DNA from: Treponema sp.
GTDB lineage: Bacteria; Spirochaetota; Spirochaetia; Treponematales; Breznakiellaceae
Reading direction: 5' to 3'
Length of the DNA: 18,747 bases
Assembly: GCA_031281925.1 (NCBI GenBank)
Contig: JAITES010000198.1
Span: 1 to 18,747, forward strand
The translations under genes were made by a program, and so were the position numbers. Position 1 is the first letter of the stretch. Each line of letters opens with the position of its first letter. Of the stretch, positions 6,791 to 14,360 are shown one piece after another. The notes beneath the pieces were generated by a model that did not search any database, was not told the DNA's origin, and saw only the letters and a list, made by a program, of their open reading frames with translations.

Positions 6791-7516
6791 TCAATCTCCC
6801 GCCGGCTGCACCTGAATACGCAGAGCCGGTCTTTCAAGAATATACCCTTCATGCCGGATCGAAAAGGCCTTCAGGGTAAAAACACCACTCTTCAGGGGAA
6901 TGAACATGAAGCCTACGCTGAAGCTCCCGTCCTCCGCGTGTTTTTCTCCCAGGGTTTCAAGCACAGCCCCCGGCGGCGGAACAGGGCTGAGCAGGGAAAG
7001 GGGCGGCAGGGGGAGGGACGGATCCCAGCCTGAAAGTTCAAGAAAAAATTCGGCCCTTTGACCGGCGGCAAGACGCCCGGGGAGTTCCCGCCAGCGGAGA
7101 AGGGGCCGGTAGGCCCGGGCGCCCGAAGAAGAACCCTGAATATCGAGATTAATACTGTCTGTGCTGAGTGTAATTTCGGGAAGCAGGATGCCGATCTTCG
7201 GCACCGTGATCCGCCGTCCTTCAAAGCCGGGAGCAATGGTAAAACGGTATTCAAAAACCGTCCAGCGTTCCTTTTTTTCGCCCTCAAGGCTTACCCCTGT
7301 CCTCAGCTCTTCCTGAATCAGGGCAGCGGGAAAGGGTGGATGCTCCAGGTGCACATCCTGTGGGTAGGGATACTGCAGCAGGATCCGCAGATGCCAGGAA
7401 TCCCCGCTCCGTACTTCCCCGGGGAAGGTTTCCGTCAGGATTTGGAGATCCTGGGCATTCGGAAAAGCCGGGAACAGCAAAACAAATAACAGAATTAAAA
7501 CCCCGTTCCGCCTAAT
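6791..7516 (-). CDS. Short secreted BatD-like protein, apparent ATT start
   Basis: About 241 residues. A signal peptide (RRNGVLILLFVLLFPAFPNA, cleavage probably after Ala21) precedes a single BatD-like beta domain. The domain has the family rhythm: a GDSWHLRILLQYPYP strand, a HPPFP turn, then WTVFEYRFTIAPGFEGRRIT and a late STDSINLDI strand. No C-terminal membrane anchor is seen, whereas BatD proteins are usually about 450-600 residues with one. No ATG, GTG or TTG lies at a sensible place. ATT at 7516 overlaps the upstream TAG as ATTAG, and AAGGAG is a few bases upstream; the adjacent ATT at 7519 is the alternative. The long frame from ATG 7654 would overlap the previous gene by 143 bases. 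Likely a periplasmic partner of the VWA protein encoded just upstream. Confidence 0.7.
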   Translation of the reverse strand: MRRNGVLILLFVLLFPAFPNAQDLQILTETFPGEVRSGDSWHLRILLQYPYPQDVHLEHPPFPAALIQEELRTGVSLEGEKKERWTVFEYRFTIAPGFEGRRITVPKIGILLPEITLSTDSINLDIQGSSSGARAYRPLLRWRELPGRLAAGQRAEFFLELSGWDPSLPLPPLSLLSPVPPPGAVLETLGEKHAEDGSFSVGFMFIPLKSGVFTLKAFSIRHEGYILERPALRIQVQPAGD

Positions 7517-9938
7517 AATCCGCTCCTTCTTCTTCGCCTTCCCCGTCCCATTCCCGGCTCCGCCACTTTTCCTGTTCCTTTTCCCGCAGATAATCAAAGA
7601 AGGCCCTGGCGCCCGAATCTTCCGCAGCATCTCTGCCGGCGTCCTGCGCCGCACCGGAATTTTCTTCCGCCAGGGAACGGAGGCTTAATTCCAGATTTCT
7701 TTTGGCCTCAAAGCGGGAAGGATCCGCCTCCAGGGCTTTACGGAAAGCGGAAGCCGCCTCCGCATAATCGCCTTCGGCAAAACGGGCAACGCCGGTATTG
7801 TACGCGTTTCTGTAACGAAGCTCCGTGTGTGTGTCCGGTTGTGTTTCCTTTTCTACCAGGGCAAACTGCTCCAGCGCGTCTTCGGTATCATTCATGTTGA
7901 GATACGCAGTTCCTATGCCGTATTGGGCATAGGGAGAAGCCCTTTCATGACTCAGCGCCCGCGTGAAGGCCGACACGGCTTCTTCGTTCATGCCCCGGCC
8001 GGAATAGAAATTCCCTTCCATGATGAGGAGCCCGCCCCGGACGGCATCGCAGGAACCAAGCAGAAAGAGGGAAACAACGGAAACGGCTGCGCGGGCTGCA
8101 ATTCTTCTTCCGGACACGGTATTTTTTCTGCCGCTCAGGGCAAATTTTGAAACGGCAAAAAACAATAGGGCCGCCAGGACAAAGAGCTGCCAGCGGGGCT
8201 GTTTTTCCCTTCTTTCGGAAATCTGGGTTTTCTCCCCTTTCTCCATAAGCCAGCGCAGAAGTTCTGTTTCCCCCGCCTCCTCATTTCCGTTTATATACAT
8301 GCCGCCGGTATCCATTGCCGTCTTTTGCAGCAGATCTCTCCTGAGCCGGCTGATTACCTTTCCGTTTTCTCCGTCGTTTACTTCAATCCCCTCCTCGCTT
8401 CCCAGACCCAGGGCGGCAATATGCACCCCCGACAGGAACGCCCTGTTTCCCGCTTCGGCAAGGGAGCCTGTAAGTTCCTCCCCGTCGGAGAGGAGCAGTA
8501 TCACCGGGAAACCCGGCGAAGAAGGCATAAAGGAACGGAGCGCGGCATCAACAAGGTTTTCAAGGTTGGTGCCCCTTCCGCTTATGGAGGCTGGACTCAG
8601 GGAATCGAGAAACGATAAGACAGCCTCGGTGTCGGAACTGAGGGGGATGACAGACATTCCCCTGCCCTTGCCGATGACCACACCGAAACGCCGGTTTTCC
8701 AGAACGGGGAGAATCTCCCGCAGTATGTCCAGGCCTTTTTCAAGACGGCTTTTCTCTCCCTTGTCCATGTCGCGGCCTTCCATGCTTTTGGAAAGATCCA
8801 CCGCTATGATACAGTCAAGCCCGTGGCGGATTTCCCTCAGCCCCCGGTAGCCCCAATGCGGCTCCGCCAGCGCAATAAAAATGCAGGCGGCAGACAGGAG
8901 GCCGCATATTCCGGAAAGAAAAAAGGCCCGGGAAGGATACCAGCGAAGGGAAGAAAGAAAACCCCGCCGGAAGAGAAGGACAAAGGCAAACAGAATCAGT
9001 GCGCTTACAAGAAAGGGTCTCTGGAGGGGCCTTACCCTGATCCGTGTGGCGGAACGGCGGACAACCATTTCCCGTTCGTCAAGCTGGGCAAAGGCATTCT
9101 TTAGTGTTTCTGCGGAAGATGCGTTGATGTAGTAACCCCCGCCCGCGGCGGCAAGACTTTTTAGGCTTGTATCATCAAAGCGCGAAAGAAAAGTTCCGGT
9201 ACGGCGCATACGTGTAGCAGGATCAACATAGTCTATGGGTACTTCTCCTGCGGAACCCACGGCAATAACCCAGAGGCTCACCCCCATCTCCTGCAGAAAA
9301 GCCGCTGCGGTTTCAGGATGAATGGAACCGGCATTGTTTTCTCCGTCGGTGATGAGGACTGTAACACGGCGGGACGCCTTCGATCCGGAAAGATGGAGGC
9401 TTGCCAGAGAAAGGCCCATTCCCAATGCGGTACCGTCCCCCAATTCTCCAATCTGCAGTCCGTCCAGGCCGGCAAAGAAACTCTCCCTGTCTGTGGTAGG
9501 AGGACACACAAGAGCGGCTTCATCGCCCACTGCCGCAAGTCCTATTGCATCGGAGGCTCTGGAAAGGGCAAAGCTCCGTACCAGTTCCCGCGCGGCATCA
9601 AGTCTGCGGCCCTTCATGTCGAGGCCCGCCATGCTGGGGCTTATGTCCAGCACAAAGATAATGTCGGCCCCCCGGTCAAGCCAGAGTGTTTCCCTCTCCC
9701 TCATTTCGGGGCCCGCTGCGGCAATGCAGAGAAGCAGAACCGCCGCCGCCTCAAGAATGCCGAGGATCTTCATCAGAATCCCTGCCCGGAAAGGCGGCTT
9801 GAAGGAAGCGCCGCCGGGAGAGCCGAGCGGCAGGTAAAGACAAAAGGGTTTACGGAAACGGAAAAATACAAGCAGGGCCGCCGCCGCAGAGATGAGGACA
9901 AGAAGCAGAAGGAGAGGCCGGGAAAAACCGAAATTCAC
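7512..9938 (-). CDS. BatA-BatB-BatC-like fusion: two VWA domains plus TPR tail, membrane-anchored
   Basis: An 808-residue protein. Helices at about 8-27 and 54-76 match a BatA N-terminus. VWA domain 1 (about 92-290) has a full metal-ion site: Asp98-x-Ser100-x-Ser102, Thr170 and Asp198. Helices at 307-324 and 337-357 lead to VWA domain 2 (about 375-565), also complete: Asp381-x-Ser383-x-Ser385, Thr457 and Asp485. A helix at 582-600 precedes a second hydrophobic stretch ending LFLLGSC (Cys630), which looks like a buried lipoprotein signal. TPR-like repeats follow (about 640-755), then an acidic tail. BatA, BatB and BatC are normally separate genes (established family knowledge). The start is GTG 9938, overlapping the previous stop as GTGA with GGAGG upstream, so translation is coupled. 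Probable role: periplasmic scaffold served by MoxR. Confidence 0.88.
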   Translation of the reverse strand: MNFGFSRPLLLLLVLISAAAALLVFFRFRKPFCLYLPLGSPGGASFKPPFRAGILMKILGILEAAAVLLLCIAAAGPEMRERETLWLDRGADIIFVLDISPSMAGLDMKGRRLDAARELVRSFALSRASDAIGLAAVGDEAALVCPPTTDRESFFAGLDGLQIGELGDGTALGMGLSLASLHLSGSKASRRVTVLITDGENNAGSIHPETAAAFLQEMGVSLWVIAVGSAGEVPIDYVDPATRMRRTGTFLSRFDDTSLKSLAAAGGGYYINASSAETLKNAFAQLDEREMVVRRSATRIRVRPLQRPFLVSALILFAFVLLFRRGFLSSLRWYPSRAFFLSGICGLLSAACIFIALAEPHWGYRGLREIRHGLDCIIAVDLSKSMEGRDMDKGEKSRLEKGLDILREILPVLENRRFGVVIGKGRGMSVIPLSSDTEAVLSFLDSLSPASISGRGTNLENLVDAALRSFMPSSPGFPVILLLSDGEELTGSLAEAGNRAFLSGVHIAALGLGSEEGIEVNDGENGKVISRLRRDLLQKTAMDTGGMYINGNEEAGETELLRWLMEKGEKTQISERREKQPRWQLFVLAALLFFAVSKFALSGRKNTVSGRRIAARAAVSVVSLFLLGSCDAVRGGLLIMEGNFYSGRGMNEEAVSAFTRALSHERASPYAQYGIGTAYLNMNDTEDALEQFALVEKETQPDTHTELRYRNAYNTGVARFAEGDYAEAASAFRKALEADPSRFEAKRNLELSLRSLAEENSGAAQDAGRDAAEDSGARAFFDYLREKEQEKWRSREWDGEGEEEGADY

Positions 9939-10927
9939 CGCCTCCCCCTTTCCGCCCGATCCAGCGCCAGAGCGGTTTCCAGAACTTCGTTTGCAATGGC
10001 AAGAGCTTCTTCCCGTCCCGGAGGAAGAACGCCGTAACTGAGTGTTTCCCAGCGATCAAAAAGGGAAGAGAGACTCCGGCCTTCAAGAACCGGGGGAACT
10101 TCCTCTTCCCGGTGAAGGAGGCTGAGTGACAGAAACTCTGCTGCGGCCATGGCCCGGCAGTCAAGGCCGGAGAGGTAAGCCAGCCAGGAACGGAATTCCG
10201 CGGAAAGGGCGGAGAGCGCGGTCCTGTATCTGTCTTCTCCTTCCCCGGATCCGATTTCCCTTTCTGTTCTCCGGGCAATCCGTATCATGGCGCCGCAGAG
10301 ACGGCGGCGTTTCCAGTACCGCAAAAAATCCGAAAAAGCCTGCCTTCCCCAGAGTTTGAGGGCCAGCAGGGAAAGCGCAAAAAGAACCAGCACGGCAATG
10401 GCGCCGTACACAAGGAGAAAGGTACCCGGCATGGTCATTGTTTCTGCGGGGCCGGACAGAATCGTATCGTTTCCTTTTAATATTGACGCAATATCTACCG
10501 AAAGATTCCTGAACGGAATTTCCCCCGATCCGGGAGACACAATCAAAAGACTTTCCCCGTTTCTCTTCAAATCAAAATCGGGAATTTCGATTCTTCCCGC
10601 GGCATAGGCGCTGAACTCAAGACGGAGTTCCCAGATGTCCCCGTGCTTTTCCATCCTGAGGGCGTGAAGCTTCAGAGGCAGCCCCTCCCATTCGGGAAGG
10701 GCTATCGGCGCCCCGGCCATTCTTGGCAGAAGTTCTGTTGACAGTGATTCTACGGATGCAGGAAGCGCCGCCAGTATTGCCCGGTCTCCCACATAAACGG
10801 TTTTTGGAATCTGCCAGACTTCGCTCCGGGCAAAGAGAAGAAACACCCCGGAAAAGAAAAACACGAAAAAAAATATCAACCGAAAACTTCGATTCGTGTC
10901 CGGTATAATCTTTAAGCCCGGCTTCAT
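9935..10927 (-). CDS. BatD/DUF4381-like membrane protein
   Basis: A 330-residue protein. A signal-anchor helix (about 16-34) is followed by a beta-rich periplasmic part (35-165, with VYVGDRAILAALP and AAGRIEIPDFDLK). A second helix runs at about 170-192, and a mostly helical cytoplasmic domain at 193-330 is rich in Arg and Glu. The topology and the position between DUF58 and VWA genes fit the BatD/DUF4381 class of Bat-operon proteins; assignment from residue pattern alone is moderate. ATG 10927 overlaps the DUF58 stop as ATGA, and its own stop overlaps the next start as GTGA. The cytoplasmic domain could contact MoxR or the DUF58 protein, and the outer domain the VWA fusion. Confidence 0.72.
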   Translation of the reverse strand: MKPGLKIIPDTNRSFRLIFFFVFFFSGVFLLFARSEVWQIPKTVYVGDRAILAALPASVESLSTELLPRMAGAPIALPEWEGLPLKLHALRMEKHGDIWELRLEFSAYAAGRIEIPDFDLKRNGESLLIVSPGSGEIPFRNLSVDIASILKGNDTILSGPAETMTMPGTFLLVYGAIAVLVLFALSLLALKLWGRQAFSDFLRYWKRRRLCGAMIRIARRTEREIGSGEGEDRYRTALSALSAEFRSWLAYLSGLDCRAMAAAEFLSLSLLHREEEVPPVLEGRSLSSLFDRWETLSYGVLPPGREEALAIANEVLETALALDRAERGRR

Positions 10928-11844
10928 TTCTTCTTCCTTTCGCTAAAAAAACGGAAGAGGACTCCGGCGGCGTCATCGGAGACTGAAAGATTCAGAAAGG
11001 AAGCGCCTGCCCTGCGGCACTGGGCTTCCCAGTAGTTCTGCCGTTCCCTGTGCCATTCCTGCCAGGCCTTCCTGAATGCCGGGGAATGCGGCAATGCATG
11101 AAGGCGGTAAGAGGTCTCAGGATCCTGCAGGGGAAGAATCCCCCAGGGGGGAATTTCCCTGTTATGCGGGCTTGAGATCCTCACGGCGATAAGATCGTGC
11201 CCGCGGGAAAGGGAAAAAAATTCAGACTCCCAGCCTGCCGCATAAAAGTCCGAAATGATCACAACAAGACTTCTGCGTTTAAGAAGCCTCCCGGCTCCCG
11301 TGAGGGCCGCTTCCAGGTTGCTTCCCCTGTCCCCGGCTTCAGCGTCTCTCTTTTCTCCTTCTTCAGCTTCGTTGAGGCCGTTTCCCAGAATGGCCATGAT
11401 GTGCCCCCTCCCCTTCCGGGGATAGAAAACCCGGCGGATTCCCTTATCAAAGAAAAGCGCCCCCACCCGCTGGCCTGTCCGGGATGCGGAAAAGGCAATC
11501 AGGGCCGCGGCCAGCAGACCCTGTTCATAGGGCTTCAACTGTCCCGAATATACGCCCGGCCTTGCAAGACTTGAATACATGGAAGGAGAAACATCAAGAA
11601 GAATGAAAACGCTCATCTCCTTTTCTTCCCGGTACATCTTTACAAAAGGCGCCCCGAAACGGGCACTGGCATTCCAGTCCACCGAACGGATATCATCCCC
11701 CGCCTGATAATGCCTCACCTCATCAAATTCGATACCCTGACCCTTGAAAACAGAACCGTAGTCCCCAGCGAGGATCTCCTCGGCCAGGCCCCTGGCATGG
11801 AGGGGAAAGAGGGCGATTTTACTAAACAGTTCAGCCCGGTTCAT
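10924..11844 (-). CDS. DUF58 protein with VWA-like fold
   Basis: A 306-residue protein. The DUF58 signature is at about 36-62 (GIEFDEVRHYQAGDDIRSVD, then WNASAR). A VWA-like core follows with ILLDVSPSM, which keeps the D-x-S-x-S triad (Asp84, Ser86, Ser88). There is no membrane helix, so it is cytoplasmic. DUF58 genes nearly always follow moxR; the proteins are thought to be partners or clients of the MoxR AAA+ ATPase. I start at ATG 11844, seven bases after the moxR stop. The longer frame from 11874 would overlap moxR by 23 bases. The ribosome binding site is weak, so coupling to moxR translation is likely. Confidence 0.9.
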   Translation of the reverse strand: MNRAELFSKIALFPLHARGLAEEILAGDYGSVFKGQGIEFDEVRHYQAGDDIRSVDWNASARFGAPFVKMYREEKEMSVFILLDVSPSMYSSLARPGVYSGQLKPYEQGLLAAALIAFSASRTGQRVGALFFDKGIRRVFYPRKGRGHIMAILGNGLNEAEEGEKRDAEAGDRGSNLEAALTGAGRLLKRRSLVVIISDFYAAGWESEFFSLSRGHDLIAVRISSPHNREIPPWGILPLQDPETSYRLHALPHSPAFRKAWQEWHRERQNYWEAQCRRAGASFLNLSVSDDAAGVLFRFFSERKKK

Positions 11845-11851
11845 ATATTGA

Positions 11852-12811
11852 TTATCCCAGAGGAATCGGTACATGGGCGAGAATACGGGAGATTACACCG
11901 TCCGCGTTGATGCCTTCCGCTTCCGCCTCGTAGGAGAGAACCAGCCGGTGCCGCAATACCATGGGGGCAAGGGCCTTTATGTCTCCGGGGCTCACAAAAT
12001 CCCGGCCTTCAAGGGAAGCCTTAATCCGTGCAAGCCGGGAAAGCGCAATGGATGCACGGGGAGAAGCCCCAAAGGAGATGTACTTGTACTGCCGGGTGGC
12101 CGCGACTATGGAGACGATATACTGAAGCATCTTTTCGTCGATTTTTACCTCGTCCGCGGAGAAACGGAAGGAGGCAAGCGCTTCCCGGTCAAGAACAGGC
12201 CGCAGAGACTCCACACTCCCCATCCGGGCCGAAAGAGAGGGAGAAGCGGCGACAATGGCCAGTTCCTCATCCCCGTTGGGGTAGGAAAGGGAAAGCTTGA
12301 TAAGGAAACGATCCAGCTCGGCCTCGGGAAGCTGGTAGGTTCCTTCAAAATCTATGGGGTTCTCGGTTGCCAGTACAAAGAAGGGATCGGGCAGTTGATG
12401 AGTCTCCTCCCCGATGGTTACCTGCCGTTCCTCCATGGCTTCAAGCAGGGCGGACTGAACCTTGGCCGGAGAACGGTTTATCTCGTCGGCCAGAATCACA
12501 TTGGCAAAGACCGGCCCCTTTCGCACCGAAAAACTCCCCCCGCCTGAGGCATGGGCAGGCTCCCAGATCAGGGTGCCTGTAAGGTCTGCGGGGAGGAGAT
12601 CCGGGGTAAACTGAATACGTTTGAAGGAAAGCCCGGTAATCTCGGCAAGGCTCTTTACCGCCAGCGTCTTTGCCAGGCCCGGCACCCCCTCCAGAAGCAC
12701 ATGGCCCCCGGCAATGAGGGCCATGAGAAGGGAATCCACCATATCCTTCTGCCCTACAATGCGTTTTGCCATCTCCCTGCGGTAAGATGCAAGCAATTCT
12801 TCGCAATTCAT
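11852..12811 (-). CDS. MoxR-family AAA+ ATPase
   Basis: A 319-residue AAA+ ATPase, typical MoxR length. Walker A is GVPGLAKT (42-49), Walker B ILADE (106-110) continues into the MoxR hallmark INRSPAKVQSALLEAMEE, and ATEN (149-152) marks sensor 1. A lid domain with arginines fills the C-terminus. MoxR proteins act as chaperone-like ATPases that mature or remodel VWA-protein complexes; here the clients are likely the DUF58 protein and the double-VWA fusion encoded downstream. It is the first gene of the minus-strand operon. No Shine-Dalgarno site precedes ATG 12811, but a -10-like box six bases upstream suggests a leaderless message. Confidence 0.95.
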   Translation of the reverse strand: MNCEELLASYRREMAKRIVGQKDMVDSLLMALIAGGHVLLEGVPGLAKTLAVKSLAEITGLSFKRIQFTPDLLPADLTGTLIWEPAHASGGGSFSVRKGPVFANVILADEINRSPAKVQSALLEAMEERQVTIGEETHQLPDPFFVLATENPIDFEGTYQLPEAELDRFLIKLSLSYPNGDEELAIVAASPSLSARMGSVESLRPVLDREALASFRFSADEVKIDEKMLQYIVSIVAATRQYKYISFGASPRASIALSRLARIKASLEGRDFVSPGDIKALAPMVLRHRLVLSYEAEAEGINADGVISRILAHVPIPLG

Positions 12812-12817
12812 ACTTCA

Positions 12818-12823
12818 ATTTTA
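12818..12823 (-). promoter_or_regulatory. -10 box of the moxR operon
   Basis: Read on the minus strand, TAAAAT lies six bases before the moxR ATG, which places the transcription start at or next to the start codon. The matching -35 is poor (TTTCCC at 17 bases spacing, TTGTTT at 20), so this is tentative. Confidence 0.35.
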
Positions 12824-12864
12824 GCCGGATTTACGAAAAAGGGAAACAAGCGGATACCGGTTTC

Positions 12865-12893
12865 TTGACATATAATGCCTTTTGGAAGAAAAT
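12865..12893 (+). promoter_or_regulatory. Promoter of the aminotransferase gene
   Basis: TTGACA (12865-12870), 17 bases, then GAAAAT (12888-12893, four of six). A perfect TATAAT (12871-12876) directly abuts the -35 hexamer but has no usable -35 of its own, so it may be chance or an alternative start. Transcription would begin near 12900. Confidence 0.45.
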
Positions 12894-12968
12894 GCTCCAT
12901 CACAGTAGAGCCGCCGTATGGCGGAAAATAGAATAGAGTTGTTTGGGCCCCGCGGCCCGGAGAGACAC

Positions 12969-14279
12969 ATGAACCCCCTTGCTGACGAACTCAACCAGGT
13001 TCTGGAAGGAAGCATCGCAGGCCGGATGCTTTCAAATTTAGGCCGGCGTTTTTATTTTCCCAAAGGCATCATTGCCCAGTCCGCGGAAGCCAAAAAAACC
13101 GCCTATTTTGCCAACGGTACCATCGGCATGGCCTATAACAAGGGAAAGCCCCTGATTCTTTCCGCCATTGCGGATAACATGTCCACCCTCACCCCGGAAC
13201 AATCGGTCGCCTATGCCCCCACGGCCGGGGTGGAAGAGGCCCGCAGGATCTGGAAGGATCTCATTCTCCAAAAAAATCCCTCACTCCGGAGTGAGCGGAT
13301 AAGCCTCCCCGTGGTAGTTGCCGGCCTTACCGCAGGACTTTCCTGTATTGCCGACATGTTTATCAGCAAAGGCACCACGATCCTGGCAAGCGATCCATGC
13401 TGGGACAACTACGGCCTCATCTTCAATATCCGCCGGGGAGCGGAACTCCGGGGGATCTCCTTCTTCAGCACGGGGCCGGGTCTCGATATGGAGGCTATTT
13501 CCGCGGCGGTAAAGGACGAGGCCGCCCGGACAGGGGTAGTCCGCATCGTTCTCAACTTCCCCAATAACCCTTCAGGCTACTCTCCCACCAGGGACGAAGA
13601 GGAAGCCTTTGTCAGTCTCCTTGAGGAAATGGCGGAAGGCGGAGCGGATGTGCTGGTGATCTGCGACGACGCCTATTTCGGGCTTTTTTACGAAGAAAAC
13701 ATCAGCAAGGAGAGCCTCTTTGTCCGTTTCGCGGACCTCCATGAGCGGATTCTGGCAGTCAAGGTAGACGGCCCCATCAAGGAGGACTATGTCTGGGGGC
13801 TCAGAATGGGTTTCCTCACTTTCGGCAGCAGGGGTCTCAACCAGCTTCACTACGATGCCCTGATCAGAAAACTCATGGGGGCGATCCGGTCTTCCGTCTC
13901 CTGCGCCAACACTTCCGCGCAGTACCTCATGCTTAAGGCCATGGAGGACTACCGTACTCCGGGAGAAAAGAAACAGTACCGGGATCTGCTTCAGCGCCGC
14001 TACAGTATTGTCAAGAATGCGGTAAAATCCAGGGGAAATCACCCGGTTTTGAAGGTTCTGCCCTTCAACTCAGGCTACTTTATGTGTTTCCGCTGTACCG
14101 GGGTCGATGCGGAAAGCCTCAGGCAGGAACTGCTCTACAAACACGGCATAGGAACGGTTTCCCTGGGAGACAACTATCTCCGCATCGCCTTCTCCAGCAT
14201 TGGGGAAGAAGATATTCCCAAAGTATACGATACGATTTACGCTGTGGCGGATGAACTGGCGGAAAATAACGACGAATAG
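12969..14279 (+). CDS. PLP-dependent aminotransferase, class I/II fold
   Basis: A 436-residue fold-type I aminotransferase. The segment NFPNNPSGY (196-204) holds the Asn that contacts the PLP ring, CDDAYFGL (232-239) holds the Asp and Tyr that bind the pyridine, and VDGPIKEDYVWGLR (266-279) contains the likely Schiff-base Lys271. Arginines near the end (LRIAFSSIGEE) fit substrate carboxylate binding. The amino-group donor and acceptor are unknown. I place the start at ATG 12969 because GGAGAG ends four bases upstream and related proteins, as I remember them, begin at MNPLA. The longer frame from ATG 12918 adds 17 residues, has no ribosome binding site, and puts its ATG at the edge of a small hairpin loop. 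It has its own promoter and a strong hairpin behind it, so it is probably monocistronic. Confidence 0.85.
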   Translation: MNPLADELNQVLEGSIAGRMLSNLGRRFYFPKGIIAQSAEAKKTAYFANGTIGMAYNKGKPLILSAIADNMSTLTPEQSVAYAPTAGVEEARRIWKDLILQKNPSLRSERISLPVVVAGLTAGLSCIADMFISKGTTILASDPCWDNYGLIFNIRRGAELRGISFFSTGPGLDMEAISAAVKDEAARTGVVRIVLNFPNNPSGYSPTRDEEEAFVSLLEEMAEGGADVLVICDDAYFGLFYEENISKESLFVRFADLHERILAVKVDGPIKEDYVWGLRMGFLTFGSRGLNQLHYDALIRKLMGAIRSSVSCANTSAQYLMLKAMEDYRTPGEKKQYRDLLQRRYSIVKNAVKSRGNHPVLKVLPFNSGYFMCFRCTGVDAESLRQELLYKHGIGTVSLGDNYLRIAFSSIGEEDIPKVYDTIYAVADELAENNDE

Positions 14280-14284
14280 CTTCC

Positions 14285-14325
14285 GGATGAAGATACCCGG
14301 GACAAGCCCCTGAGTATCTTCGTTC
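14285..14325 (+). terminator. Hairpin terminator behind the aminotransferase gene
   Basis: GAAGATAC (14289-14296) pairs exactly with GTATCTTC (14314-14321), and four more pairs including G-U extend the stem outward to 14285/14325. GGG and CCC can pair in the loop. It starts six bases after the stop codon. The following bases are only partly U-rich, so efficiency is uncertain. Confidence 0.5.
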
Positions 14326-14360
14326 TATAAGGTATGGTGGGTATGAACCCCGCCTGCGAA

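Noticed and set aside
9318..10037. A 239-residue plus-strand frame
   Set aside because: Antisense to the Bat fusion and the BatD-like gene, with the basic, low-complexity composition of a shadow frame.
12871..12876. TATAAT as the main -10 box of the aminotransferase
   Set aside because: It touches the TTGACA hexamer and has no -35 at normal spacing; the TTGACA-based promoter is preferred although its -10 is weaker.
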